Below, piece after piece: positions 9,681-18,154 of a stretch of 31,272 nt of DNA. Every line of letters begins with the position of its first letter. Position 1 is the first letter of the stretch. Made by a program: the position numbers and the translations under genes. Source of the DNA: Tritrichomonas foetus (taxonomy: Eukaryota; Parabasalia; Tritrichomonadida; Tritrichomonadidae); NCBI GenBank assembly GCA_001839685.1, contig MLAK01001014.1, positions 1-31,272 on the forward strand, given 5' to 3'. Under the pieces are notes generated by a model. That model made no database searches. It saw only the letters and a program-made list of their open reading frames with translations, and had not been told where the DNA came from.

Positions 9681-11204
9681 ATGATCGCTCAAGATACCAA
9701 TATCAATCTCTGCCTTATCAACGAGAATGACGAACCGCGAAAGGGTCTTTTAAAAATGCAACATAATAATGGAAACGTTTCTCTGTCTTTTTATCCCGAA
9801 TTAAACACTGAATCGTCAAAACCTAAATCCCAAGTTAAAAGAATCGCTCAAATTCCAGATAACGTTTATCAATTATCCGATTTTACAATGATCGAGATGG
9901 ATAGTAAAGATCGATTAATTGTGACACTTTCTGGATCGAGATCTCATTGCGTTTTGTATTTCACTCGCGACCACGACATCACTCATTTCTTAACGTATAT
10001 ATCCGGAAAAGTCAGACTAAAGAGTTCTGATTGCAATCCATGCGTTTATTTACTCGAGCCATTAGATTCAACTGCATCAGTCGTTACGCCTTTCAATGCC
10101 ACTTCGCTTCCACAGTCTTCACCGCATGCAAACAAAGCTCCATCGAGAGTATCTTTACAGCGAATTCAACATCCAGGACTCGTTTTTAAGACAGATTCAG
10201 AAATCGTGAAATTATCAGAAGACGAATACAAAGCTTTATTCGACGAGCAAGGTAGAATTATCGATCAATCAACATTTCCGAGTATTTTCTATAACAGAGA
10301 TGTCGATCTTTCAGTCGCCGGTGATTTATGGAAATTATTATTAAATCCAGAAGATGCCCAGAAATCGGCAGAAGAGCGCCACCAAACAGACGTCAAGAAT
10401 CGAGAACTTTACAAGCAAGTTAAAAGACAATGGCAGGCCACAACACCTCGCCAATGGGAGAATCATCCAGATTTACGAAAATTGGTGGAGCTTCTTGAAA
10501 ACGATCTTGAAAAGAATAGCGAGCTTTTCGCCCATTTTGAAAAGCCAGCAGCCGTTAAAAGAATTGCATTTAATATTTTATTGACGCTATCGTCTTGGAA
10601 TTGGGATGGTGCTGCATATGTTGAAGGCTTGATTACTTTCCTCTCGCCATTTTTGGATTCATTTATCAAAGACGCAGATTGTCAAACAGTCACAACACAT
10701 GAAGGTCAAGTCATTGATATTGAAACAGCTGAGGCAGATATTTTTTGGTGCTTCGAGCAGTTTTACGAGCATAATCAATTGTGTGATTTGGTTAGACCTA
10801 CCACACAGCCGCTCTTAAAACCACTCTTTATTGCGATCGGATACATTCTCGATGAGAATTTCCCAGATTTGTTACAGCTTTTGTATCAAAAGCACGCATT
10901 TTCATTGGACTTCCTCCGTGATGATGTTTCGAAGTGGTTCACTACGTGCTTCCAATCTGCAGACGTTCGAAGATTATGGATATCTATCCTATCTTTTACT
11001 TCATCTTTTCAATTCTTCCAATGCTTCATAGTTAGCCTTCTTTTCTCGCTGGCACCACAATTTGTTGAAATGAATCCGTTGAACAGCGATGAATTTATAA
11101 GAAGGTTCCATAATTTGAAGAAAAAGGTGGAATTGAATTTGTTACTGCAGAATGCGAAAATGTTGATGGAGATATTGAATAGAAAGAAGTCCCAAGGGAA
11201 ATGA
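9681..11204 (+). CDS. TBC-domain (RabGAP-like) protein, Gyp7/TBC1D15 type, with altered catalytic fingers
   Basis: A protein of 507 aa from the ATG at 9681; the frame opens at a TTG at 9654, which I do not accept as start. The N-terminal third is a lipid- or Rab-binding-like region as in TBC1D15/17 and Gyp7. Next come the linker pattern of that group (EYKALFDEQGRI, then a DLWKLLLNPEDAQ element) and a divergent TBC domain from about 205 to 470 with a recognisable IFWCFEQF helix. TBC proteins speed GTP hydrolysis on Rab GTPases with an arginine (IxxDxxR) and a glutamine (YxQG). Here the equivalents are LENDLEK with K278, and YVEG with E315, so both are replaced. It may be a non-catalytic Rab binder. 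The fold assignment is by pattern only. It converges with the SAPS gene. Confidence 0.78.
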   Translation: MIAQDTNINLCLINENDEPRKGLLKMQHNNGNVSLSFYPELNTESSKPKSQVKRIAQIPDNVYQLSDFTMIEMDSKDRLIVTLSGSRSHCVLYFTRDHDITHFLTYISGKVRLKSSDCNPCVYLLEPLDSTASVVTPFNATSLPQSSPHANKAPSRVSLQRIQHPGLVFKTDSEIVKLSEDEYKALFDEQGRIIDQSTFPSIFYNRDVDLSVAGDLWKLLLNPEDAQKSAEERHQTDVKNRELYKQVKRQWQATTPRQWENHPDLRKLVELLENDLEKNSELFAHFEKPAAVKRIAFNILLTLSSWNWDGAAYVEGLITFLSPFLDSFIKDADCQTVTTHEGQVIDIETAEADIFWCFEQFYEHNQLCDLVRPTTQPLLKPLFIAIGYILDENFPDLLQLLYQKHAFSLDFLRDDVSKWFTTCFQSADVRRLWISILSFTSSFQFFQCFIVSLLFSLAPQFVEMNPLNSDEFIRRFHNLKKKVELNLLLQNAKMLMEILNRKKSQGK

Positions 11205-11539
11205 GTTTTTGCTTTGATGATATTAAAAATCAATTTATTATATTTAATTTGACAATTCTTCTTGATTTATTTTACTTTTTCTTTATGAATAATATTGTAA
11301 ATAAATATGAAAAAATCACAAATGATTATCATTGTGTTAACACAAGTTATTGAAGTGTAAATTCGATTTACCTAAGAAGAGAATATAATATTGAATAAAA
11401 TTAGTTTTGGTTATTCTTTTCATGTGAGTCATTTTGATTCATCTCAAACCATTTTTCCAAATGAGAATCATCAATTGCACTTTCATCAAAAATAAATTAC
11501 ACAAAAATAAAATAAATAACAAAGTTAAGTTTGGATTTT
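11205..11539. other. Convergent 3' spacer with a 14-bp palindrome
   Basis: The 335 bp between the converging TBC and SAPS genes contain no ORF of interest. TTGTGTTAACACAA at 11332-11345 is a perfect 14-bp palindrome. Nothing else stands out from the A/T-rich background. Confidence 0.5.
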
Positions 11540-12712
11540 TTATTCAGCATTGATCTTGTGTTCAGCCTGGAACCCGATCGGCACTTCACCACCGTATCTT
11601 ACACCGAGTAGGAGCGCCTTTTCAACGTCGCTCTTTTGCACCGCAGATAAATCGGCGCCAGCCTTACTCATCAATCGAATGACTTCGATCTGCTGTGCCG
11701 TTAAGCAACCATTTTTGCTGTTTTCAACGATTCTTTCGAAGAGGCCAGATTTATTGACGACTTCAACGAGTTCTGCCTGTGGAGCTGCTGCGAGTTTGGC
11801 GGTAAGCTTGTTTGCGATTCCCCAATGAGTATTTGTACAAAGGATTGTAGCTGCAGTTTTTGTGTCAATCTCAGCTGCCGAAAATGCTGCTATAGAATTT
11901 TCAACGCTTTTTTCAGGATGTCCAAACTGATCAGAATATTTCAAGATTAGTCCAGCAGCTAAAGGCGACTGCTCCTTAATTTTAGATAGTAATCTGTATA
12001 GTTCTATTGATGTGAGTTTATCTTGTGATGTGTGGGCAGTTTTAACGATACTGGAAATGACTTCCTCGTTTGTGAATGATTCGGCAATTGCAGGAATGGT
12101 TGATCCATTATTGTAAATTTGACGAAGAGCATAAACAGCAGGAAATAGATCGGTTTTTGACGTTTCGATGTATTTCGCCAAAATTGGAACATACTGCTTC
12201 GGCAGGGATGCATTAAATTCTGTTGCTAAGAGGACAATAAGCTCAGCAACAGCTAGAATAGTGAGATGTGAATCCAAATCTTCAGCAATATTTGGAAAGT
12301 TTGAAAGATAATTTCCATTCGAATTTTTCAATAAATTAACAAAAACGCGCTGAAGGTGGCCAGTACAAATTGAATCCCATTCCTTGGTGGATGACATGAA
12401 GTTTGTGAAGAAATTTTTCAACGCTGTAGAATTAAGAAGCTCTTTTTGAAAATTGCCTCCGCACGTCAAAGTTTCTGTCGCTATTCTCGAAAGCTTGTCG
12501 AATCCATCTCGCTTTTCAAAATCCATTGTCATCGACCACTGGCATAACTCGTTAATGATTCGTTCCTGTGTGAGATAACTGATAAGATCGGCATTGCCTG
12601 CCCTAAGTTCTTGAAGCATCGTTCCTTCGAGAAGGACATCGCATAATGGGGCATTTGGGTTCTGGATCAACTCTGTAAGTGGGTCCTCTTCGGCTGTATC
12701 CCAAAAAGACAT
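11540..12712 (-). CDS. SAPS-domain protein (PP6/Sit4 phosphatase regulatory subunit), short form
   Basis: A 390-aa alpha-helical protein. The N-terminus matches the start of SAPS proteins: a short acidic lead (FWDTAEEDPLTELI), then LCDVLLEGTMLQELRAGNAD, a 'bad-leaf, short tail' pattern (LISYLTQERIINELCQW) and an RIATETLTC segment. SAPS proteins (Sap155/185/190 in yeast, PP6R1-3 in animals) bind the catalytic subunit of Sit4/PP6 and choose its substrates in cell-cycle and stress control. Known members are usually 700-1000 aa. This one keeps the N-terminal helical repeat part and lacks the long acidic tail, with a clean stop and no downstream remnant visible. Its GC content is higher than that of its neighbours, which may reflect stronger expression. 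The assignment rests mostly on the first 90 residues. Confidence 0.72.
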   Translation of the reverse strand: MSFWDTAEEDPLTELIQNPNAPLCDVLLEGTMLQELRAGNADLISYLTQERIINELCQWSMTMDFEKRDGFDKLSRIATETLTCGGNFQKELLNSTALKNFFTNFMSSTKEWDSICTGHLQRVFVNLLKNSNGNYLSNFPNIAEDLDSHLTILAVAELIVLLATEFNASLPKQYVPILAKYIETSKTDLFPAVYALRQIYNNGSTIPAIAESFTNEEVISSIVKTAHTSQDKLTSIELYRLLSKIKEQSPLAAGLILKYSDQFGHPEKSVENSIAAFSAAEIDTKTAATILCTNTHWGIANKLTAKLAAAPQAELVEVVNKSGLFERIVENSKNGCLTAQQIEVIRLMSKAGADLSAVQKSDVEKALLLGVRYGGEVPIGFQAEHKINAE

Positions 12713-13066
12713 TATCTTTTTATTTGATTCCAGATAGAAATTTTGTGTTTGAAAAATTGAAGCTATTTTAATCGTCTTTAATCGATGAAAATGAATTCAA
12801 TTTTTAAAAATGAAAACTCAGCTGTCATGGACTAATCTAGTAGTAAAAGTTAATCATTTTAATCAATGACACACAAAAATGTAACTCTTCATATTATTCA
12901 AATATCATGAATCATTTTCTTTTCATCAAAATTGATCAAATTTTTGACAAACTTGATAAAATTCATGATATGTATTTTAGGTTTAATAAGCATATATATT
13001 TATCTTAGCTATGATCAATTTGAATATCGAAAAAGTATAAATAATAAAAGTTTACAAAATCTATAT
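12713..13066. other. Spacer, nothing recognised
   Basis: 354 bp upstream of the SAPS gene and downstream of the small unknown gene. It is AT-rich with frequent stops and only short hydrophobic frames that lack an ATG. It presumably holds the SAPS promoter; ATCAAAT lies shortly before that start codon. Confidence 0.5.
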
Positions 13067-13435
13067 CTATCCGCCAATCATGTTGGCTTGTTTAATTTTT
13101 GGGTTAGCAACTTCAGCAACTTCTTCAAAGTATCTTTTCATGGCATATTGGAAATTAGCCAGCCCTTCCTGTTTTTCTGACATCATTCGTTGTTGTTCTT
13201 TTAGATATCTCATTATTAAATCTTTATACCGCATTGTAAGAATATCACTATGTCTTCTCGTTTTTACGAGTTTTCGAAGTGATTTGATAAAATGAACAGA
13301 TGATGTGTGATCTTTGAGATTATCGTCAATATCTCTATAAAACATTACATCTGGTCTCAACAATTCTCTTGTCTTGATAGGTGACCTATATGTCTTTCGT
13401 CGACAAAACACCAAAGAAATGAGAATAAAAATCAT
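13067..13435 (-). CDS. Small basic protein of unknown function
   Basis: 122 aa. It begins with a short hydrophobic stretch (MIFILISLVFC) followed at once by RRK, which could be a weak signal anchor. The rest is charged and helical, with many Arg/Lys/Glu and no Pro after residue 30 except NPKIKQ near the end. I recognise no family. The ATG at 13435 is directly preceded by TTTCAG, which can be read as an initiator-like motif or as a splice acceptor. A GTGAGT sequence lies 56 nt upstream, but joining them does not give an open frame, so I kept the unspliced start. The frame is long for this AT-rich DNA, which supports a real gene. Confidence 0.6.
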   Translation of the reverse strand: MIFILISLVFCRRKTYRSPIKTRELLRPDVMFYRDIDDNLKDHTSSVHFIKSLRKLVKTRRHSDILTMRYKDLIMRYLKEQQRMMSEKQEGLANFQYAMKRYFEEVAEVANPKIKQANMIGG

Positions 13436-13476
13436 CTGAAATCACTTTGAGTACTTTATTTGACACAAAAAATTGA

Positions 13477-14456
13477 TGCACAACTACTCACCTTTCAAGA
13501 TATTTTGAAGCATTGGAACAAACTTCACTTAAAGTCAAGTTTTTACATTACAGCATGTGTGTCTACCACGAATGGACTTCAACTTTAGAAACAATTGGAA
13601 TCCTGGAAAATTTGTGATCTAACACTCATCCTATCTGCTTGATTGCACTACAGTGTCCTAACAGAATTATATTTGTTGATAAAGATCAATTTTGTCATTT
13701 TAGTTCATTTGCTATTGTGAAAAAGAATGTCCTCAATTAAATAATTTCCTTGCTTGTGTTAAAAAATTTAGTTCATGATTCTATTATAGAATCTGCAGGT
13801 GTTATTAATCTTTCACAAAAATGTCATAATACTGATGATCTAGAAAATATATTTTTATATATTAATCTTTGTCCAGTTTTGAAATACCAAAAGCATAATG
13901 AAAAAATCTCATCCAATCAAGCAGATAATGTTAATGTTAATGCTAATGCTAATGAAAACTGAAAAAATATGGTAATGATTACAACCAATAAGTTTTATAT
14001 GGTTAAAAGATCAATGGTTGATGGAAAATTGTTATATTTGGTGATAAAATTTCAGACTTTTTCGTTGATATGTTTGATTTTACTCTCAATTCTAATGAAG
14101 TGATTAAAACATTTGAAGATTTTTCTAATAAACTCAAAGATGGCAAAATTAAAACAGTCCTTAATACCTTGCAATAATTGGTTAATAAATATTTCCATAG
14201 CCATTTTGAAATAGGAGGAACTCTTCGTTCAGTTCTCTCAGAATATGAATTACATGAAAGTATTTTCTTTCAATTCTTGTATCACTTGAGCTTCTGAACA
14301 ATTTTTTCTCTAGAAATACTTATTATATAAATCATTATATGTTTGTTAATAAAAATCGATGAAATTTCTTCAATCGAAAATGAATCAAAAGATGAAAAAA
14401 ATGATAAAATTAAGCATAAAATGATGTCTTGTTCACTTTCATTCAAAAGTCAGTAA
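13477..14456 (+). pseudogene. Decayed protein gene of unknown family
   Basis: One reading frame stays nearly open from 13477 to about 14042, interrupted by stops at 13615, 13738 and 13960. It continues one frame over from about 14043 to the TAA at 14454, with stops at 14175, 14295 and 14328. That is roughly 325 codons with six internal stops and one shift. In DNA this AT-rich, about one codon in twelve should be a stop by chance, so some 25 would be expected. The text reads like protein (for example GVINLSQKCHNTDDLENIF and SEYELHESIFFQFLY). A short GTTAAT/GCTAAT hexamer run at about 13929-13953 gives an Asn-Val/Ala repeat. The family is not identified. Large repetitive families such as ankyrin or BTB-type proteins are a possibility in trichomonads. 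Confidence 0.6.
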
Positions 14457-14491
14457 ATGCCCCCATCTATAATTGCAGATTCGGTTGACAC

Positions 14492-14548
14492 CAGTCTGGT
14501 AAGGTAGCAAAGACAGACTGTCCTTGTTATCAAATCTCGATGAGAGAT
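14492..14548. other. Cluster of two hairpins in a GC-richer island
   Basis: A 7-bp perfect stem pairs CAGTCTG (14492-14498) with CAGACTG (14514-14520) around a 15-nt loop. A second stem pairs ATCTC (14534-14538) with GAGAT (14544-14548) around GATGA. The surrounding 80 bases are clearly less AT-rich than the spacer. I could not fold the segment as a tRNA and find no full box C/D or H/ACA set. It could be a small structured RNA or a decayed piece of one. Confidence 0.35.
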
Positions 14549-14827
14549 GGAACTTTTCTAATAATTAATCTGTTTATAAGATACGTTATCATTGTAGTTC
14601 TATGCCACCAACTCTAAACATTAAAGCGTAAACTCACTACTCAACCTGTATAAATGAATGGATTTAGAAAATTTGGTCAATTTTATTTTCACCTTAAAAA
14701 ATATTTTTTCACCATTTTTTTGTGAAGAAAAAGCAGTTACAAAACGTTATTTGACCATTATTGGGCGACCGTTTGTTGATAAATTGACGATTGCTCAATT
14801 ATTCTCCGATATAAATATGGCATTATT

Positions 14828-15324
14828 ATGTTAATAACCGTAGAATTGTATTCAATTTGTAGAAATACTTAACTCCCTTCATTTCTATTCTCAGTATATG
14901 TCAAGAAAAGGAATATATTAACAGATTTGAAGACTTTCCAAGAACTCAAGCTCAATGGTTTATTGATCATGTGAATGACCCACAAGAGTTCAAGAAGATC
15001 GTGATTATTGATTGTCGCTATGATCATGAATATGAGAGTGGTCATATTAAAAATGCTATTAAGTTATCTAATGATGATCATTTGCATAGCATTTATGATC
15101 AAAACTATAATGAAGATACTTTGTTTGTTTTCTATTGTGAATTTTCGGAACATAGAAGTCCAGCAGCAATTCGAAAGTTTCTGCAATATCACCAGGAAAA
15201 ATCACCAGAACAAAAAGTTAATGCATGTGTCTTAACAGGAGGTTATAAATTGTTCTATAAACAGCATCAAGACTATTGTTCTGGTGGCTACGTTCCAGAA
15301 ATTCCACCAAAAAAACCATCATAA
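14828..15324 (+). CDS. Cdc25-like dual-specificity phosphatase, 5' structure uncertain
   Basis: The frame from about 14863 to 15324 encodes a Cdc25/rhodanese-type domain: VIIDCRYDHEYESGHIKNA, the active-site loop CEFSEHR (CX5R, Cys codon at 15136-15138), then VLTGGYKLFYKQH, the Cdc25 signature of the C-terminal strand. Cdc25 removes inhibitory phosphates from CDKs. The residue before the catalytic Cys is Tyr, where Cdc25 usually has His. There is no in-frame ATG at all between the upstream stop at 14860 and the TAA. One solution is an intron from GTATTC at 14848 to TTCTCAG ending at 14894, which joins an ATG at 14828 in phase and yields 149 aa. The domain is clear; the start is a hypothesis. 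The gene could also be a truncated copy. Confidence 0.65.
14848..14894 (+). other. Candidate 47-nt intron in the Cdc25-like gene
   Basis: The donor GTATTC and acceptor TTTCTATTCTCAG bracket the in-frame stop at 14860. Removal joins 20 nt of exon 1 (ATG at 14828) to 430 nt of exon 2 with no stop. The motifs match trichomonad consensus only partly, and this is the only combination I found that is in phase with a nearby ATG. Confidence 0.3.
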
Positions 15325-15337
15325 AGAAAAATTAACT

Positions 15338-15390
15338 TTCATTCTATGATCTTCATTCTATGATCTTAATTCTATGATCTTCATTCTATT
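15338..15390 (+). repeat. 14-nt tandem repeat after the Cdc25-like gene
   Basis: The unit TTCATTCTATGATC occurs at 15338, 15352 and 15366 (the last with one change), plus a partial fourth copy from 15380. It starts 13 bp after the phosphatase stop codon, in the convergent spacer. Confidence 0.85.
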
Positions 15391-15513
15391 AAGCCGAAAA
15401 AAATCTGAATCAAAGAGAAACATTAATTAATTATTCAAGACAACATGGAAGTGTTTATTAGTAAAAACAATATACTATAAAAGAAAAACAAGAAATTCAT
15501 GGAAAAAAAAAAA

Positions 15514-17781
15514 TTAAATTGATTGTGAAAATTCTTTTTGGTTTCCAAGAAGAATAAAATAATCAATAAGAGCTTTACAATCTCCTGTCATCATAAAGTT
15601 TGTATACATGTCATCTTTCAAATATTTCAACATGGATGGCGTATACATGACAAATTTGAAAAAAGCCGAAATGGCATTAAAGAGTCGACGTTTTTTATTT
15701 GTTTCTTCTTTTGCAGCAGCTTCCCATAATTTATTAATATGAATAAATAAAGACTGCTTTTCTTCTTCACTTAAAGAAATGAAAATAATGAAAAAAAACT
15801 TAATAATCAAGTCTTCATTGAATTCAAAATCCTCTTCGAAAAGATCTAATAAAGCAAAAATGATTTGAATATTAATTCCTTTTCTTCTTGTAGCCACAGT
15901 TAAACAAATCCCACTTATACAAAAATATAAAAACGGTTGGCTCATTGGCGAAGAAAATTCGCCTTTTGATAAAAGTTTAAAAATTGATGCAATCATATTT
16001 TTAACACCGAAGATTTGAAACCAGAAGCTCCAACGGACACTAATAATAAATACTTCCATCGTTGGAGCATGTGCAAACCGAAAACAGAAGTACATGTCTT
16101 TTAATAAATAATACTCGATTTCTGAAACTGAGGAAGGTGGATAAACTTTCATTACATCAAAACTTGCGTATAGGTTTTCAACGAAATTTTGCCATTTTGG
16201 CGTATCATGTAAAATTACAGCAAGCATTTGTCGAAATCGATGAATGATTGGATGAATTTCTGGAAGTTTAATTTTTGTTAAAACTATAAAGTCCTTTCTG
16301 TGATGTCTAATTCCTTCAGAAAGTGCGATCATAATTAAATAAGGCTCTTTTTGAATTCGCTCATAAACTTCTTCACCATTCATTGAATCAACAGATGAAA
16401 TAAATTTAATACATTTTTCAAAAGGAGTAGTTGTATCGATTTTTGGTAAAGGAAGTCCGGATGGTCTAGTAAAAATAGGAATTGGTAAAGTTGCTCCCTT
16501 CTTCTCTACTTCGAGGCATGCAATTGTTTTCAATAATATTTGGACATCACTGCTCTGTTCTCGTAAAAATGCTTGAATTTCATCAAAATCGAACAAATTC
16601 CAACAGAATATGAAAGCAGAACAGAAAAAATTAAAAACAATTTCAAAATATTTCGCACTGCGGATTGTTTGAATGTGTGCAATTAAAGTTGTAAGTAATA
16701 TATTTACTTTTTTATCAGCAAAAATGCAACAAAAGACATTTAAATCTGATAATAAACTGTTGAAAAATTGATGACTTCCTGTAGGTATTCTCTCAATTAC
16801 CATAGATGTTAGTTTTGAACAAAGTGCAGGTGAAAAATGAAAATTTGATAAAAAATCTTCTTCATCAAAGAAAACTCGTGGAACAAAAAGATAATTATAT
16901 AGCTTATCTAAATCATCATAAAAAGGAAGCATTAAATGCGAATTTTGTGTAAATTCTATATCTTCAACAATTAATTTTAAATCATCTTTTTCTATATTTT
17001 CATATTTATTACATATTTTATGAATGAGTTTGTGAATTGCATAACCGTGAAGTATTTCACCATTCCTATAATATGTATTCATAAATAGCATGAGTAGTTG
17101 GATTAAAAAATGACGTGAGAAAGTTTCTGCAAAAAAATCATTAATTACTAAAATATGAAGAAAATTGGTGATAAATGTTAAATTATCGACTTCTGCCCGT
17201 AAGAAATTATGATGTGAAGAAAAGTCATCAATAAAAGCATGTGTAAATGATTGATATAATAAAGGATATGATATTGGATAATTAGCAAATGGTTGAACAT
17301 CATTATAGATTTTTTTGACTACTTTCCAATAGTCACGATCAAGCAAACGAGATGAAGCAATAAGAATTAAGTAATTTGATGATCTGATCAACTTCATCAA
17401 AATTTGTGGAATTATCTGCTTCGGGCTTTGGGCGAGACAAACTCGAAGAGCATTCAGTGCAGAGTGGGCATCATCCTTTGATCCAATATTACAATTGTTA
17501 AATAACGTTTCATTGTAAAGCGAAATTAAATTAAAATATGCAGAAATTTGAGTATCATAAAAAAAATCTATACTAGCGAGACTTAAAATTAAGAAGTTTT
17601 CGACAAGTATTCCAAAATACTCGATAAATAAAGGCGATGGATTGGAAATTGAACAAATATCTTCTAAAATTGATATCAAATTTGAAATACTCGACTGATC
17701 GAACTTTTCTTTGACCAGAATGAGAAAATCTTGTTTAGGCAGTCTTCTATTCCAAGAATCTCTCAGGAAAGCATTTTCCAT
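15514..17781 (-). CDS. Large helical protein of unknown function
   Basis: 755 aa, rich in Phe, Ile, Leu and Asn, with short amphipathic helices throughout in the manner of HEAT/ARM-like or Mediator/nuclear-pore-type scaffolds. There is no signal peptide. Hydrophobic runs such as IIKFFFIIFISL are short and set in a soluble helical context, so I do not call membrane segments. No catalytic motif is visible, and I do not recognise the family. The ATG at 17781 lies directly behind TTTCAGGA, an initiator-like motif. The stop lies 189 bp from the end of the Cdc25-like gene, with which it converges. Confidence 0.8.
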   Translation of the reverse strand: MENAFLRDSWNRRLPKQDFLILVKEKFDQSSISNLISILEDICSISNPSPLFIEYFGILVENFLILSLASIDFFYDTQISAYFNLISLYNETLFNNCNIGSKDDAHSALNALRVCLAQSPKQIIPQILMKLIRSSNYLILIASSRLLDRDYWKVVKKIYNDVQPFANYPISYPLLYQSFTHAFIDDFSSHHNFLRAEVDNLTFITNFLHILVINDFFAETFSRHFLIQLLMLFMNTYYRNGEILHGYAIHKLIHKICNKYENIEKDDLKLIVEDIEFTQNSHLMLPFYDDLDKLYNYLFVPRVFFDEEDFLSNFHFSPALCSKLTSMVIERIPTGSHQFFNSLLSDLNVFCCIFADKKVNILLTTLIAHIQTIRSAKYFEIVFNFFCSAFIFCWNLFDFDEIQAFLREQSSDVQILLKTIACLEVEKKGATLPIPIFTRPSGLPLPKIDTTTPFEKCIKFISSVDSMNGEEVYERIQKEPYLIMIALSEGIRHHRKDFIVLTKIKLPEIHPIIHRFRQMLAVILHDTPKWQNFVENLYASFDVMKVYPPSSVSEIEYYLLKDMYFCFRFAHAPTMEVFIISVRWSFWFQIFGVKNMIASIFKLLSKGEFSSPMSQPFLYFCISGICLTVATRRKGINIQIIFALLDLFEEDFEFNEDLIIKFFFIIFISLSEEEKQSLFIHINKLWEAAAKEETNKKRRLFNAISAFFKFVMYTPSMLKYLKDDMYTNFMMTGDCKALIDYFILLGNQKEFSQSI

Positions 17782-18154
17782 TCCTGAAAATCTCGATTAT
17801 TTTAAAATCGCTAATTTTTTTTGAATTCGCAGAAAAATTTCGAAATGCTGGTTTCACCCATGATAACTTTTTGATACTCAAATTGGTTTCTAAATACTAT
17901 GAATTAATTTAACACCCTACATTTATTACTTTTTACTCAAAATTTCAAAATATCAGACAATTGATTCCATCAAATTTGTTTTCGAATAATTCTAATAGTT
18001 ATTTCAATCTATATAACTAACTGAGACTTATATATTTTCACTTTTCAAATCATATTTTGATGCTAAAAATATCAAAAAAACGCAAACAAATACCGATAAA
18101 AAAAATTCCAAAATAAATATTTTTAACAATTGAAGTTAATATTATTCATCATAA
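17782..18154. other. Spacer, nothing recognised
   Basis: 373 bp of AT-rich DNA between two minus-strand genes. TTTCAG at 17784-17789 (minus) is the presumed initiator of the 755-aa gene. No ORF, repeat or RNA is evident. Confidence 0.5.
17784..17789 (-). promoter_or_regulatory. Initiator-like motif before the 755-aa gene
   Basis: TTTCAG on the minus strand precedes the ATG by 2 nt. It matches the TCA-centred motif found before most genes here. Its role is inferred from position only. Confidence 0.35.

Noticed and set aside
11332..11345. The TTGTGTTAACACAA palindrome as a protein-binding operator.
   Set aside because: It lies between converging 3' ends, occurs once, and a 14-bp palindrome is not rare enough in AT-rich spacers to claim a function.
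12932..13180. Plus-strand hydrophobic frame overlapping the 3' end of the 122-aa gene.
   Set aside because: It starts with TTG, overlaps a better gene and has the composition of AT-rich noise.
13435..13512. GTGAGT at 13491 and TTTCAG before 13435 on the minus strand look like a 56-nt intron before the 122-aa gene.
   Set aside because: Splicing the nearby upstream ATG to the acceptor gives a frame that stops after 24 codons and does not enter the 122-aa frame. Other acceptors tried were out of phase.
14478..14560. A tRNA at the hairpin island.
   Set aside because: There is no acceptor stem closing a cloverleaf, no GGTTCRA-type T-loop and no seven-base anticodon loop at the right spacing.
15514..17781. 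Assignment of the 755-aa protein to a Mediator tail subunit.
   Set aside because: The helical, Phe/Leu-rich text is only generally similar. No diagnostic motif could be pointed to.
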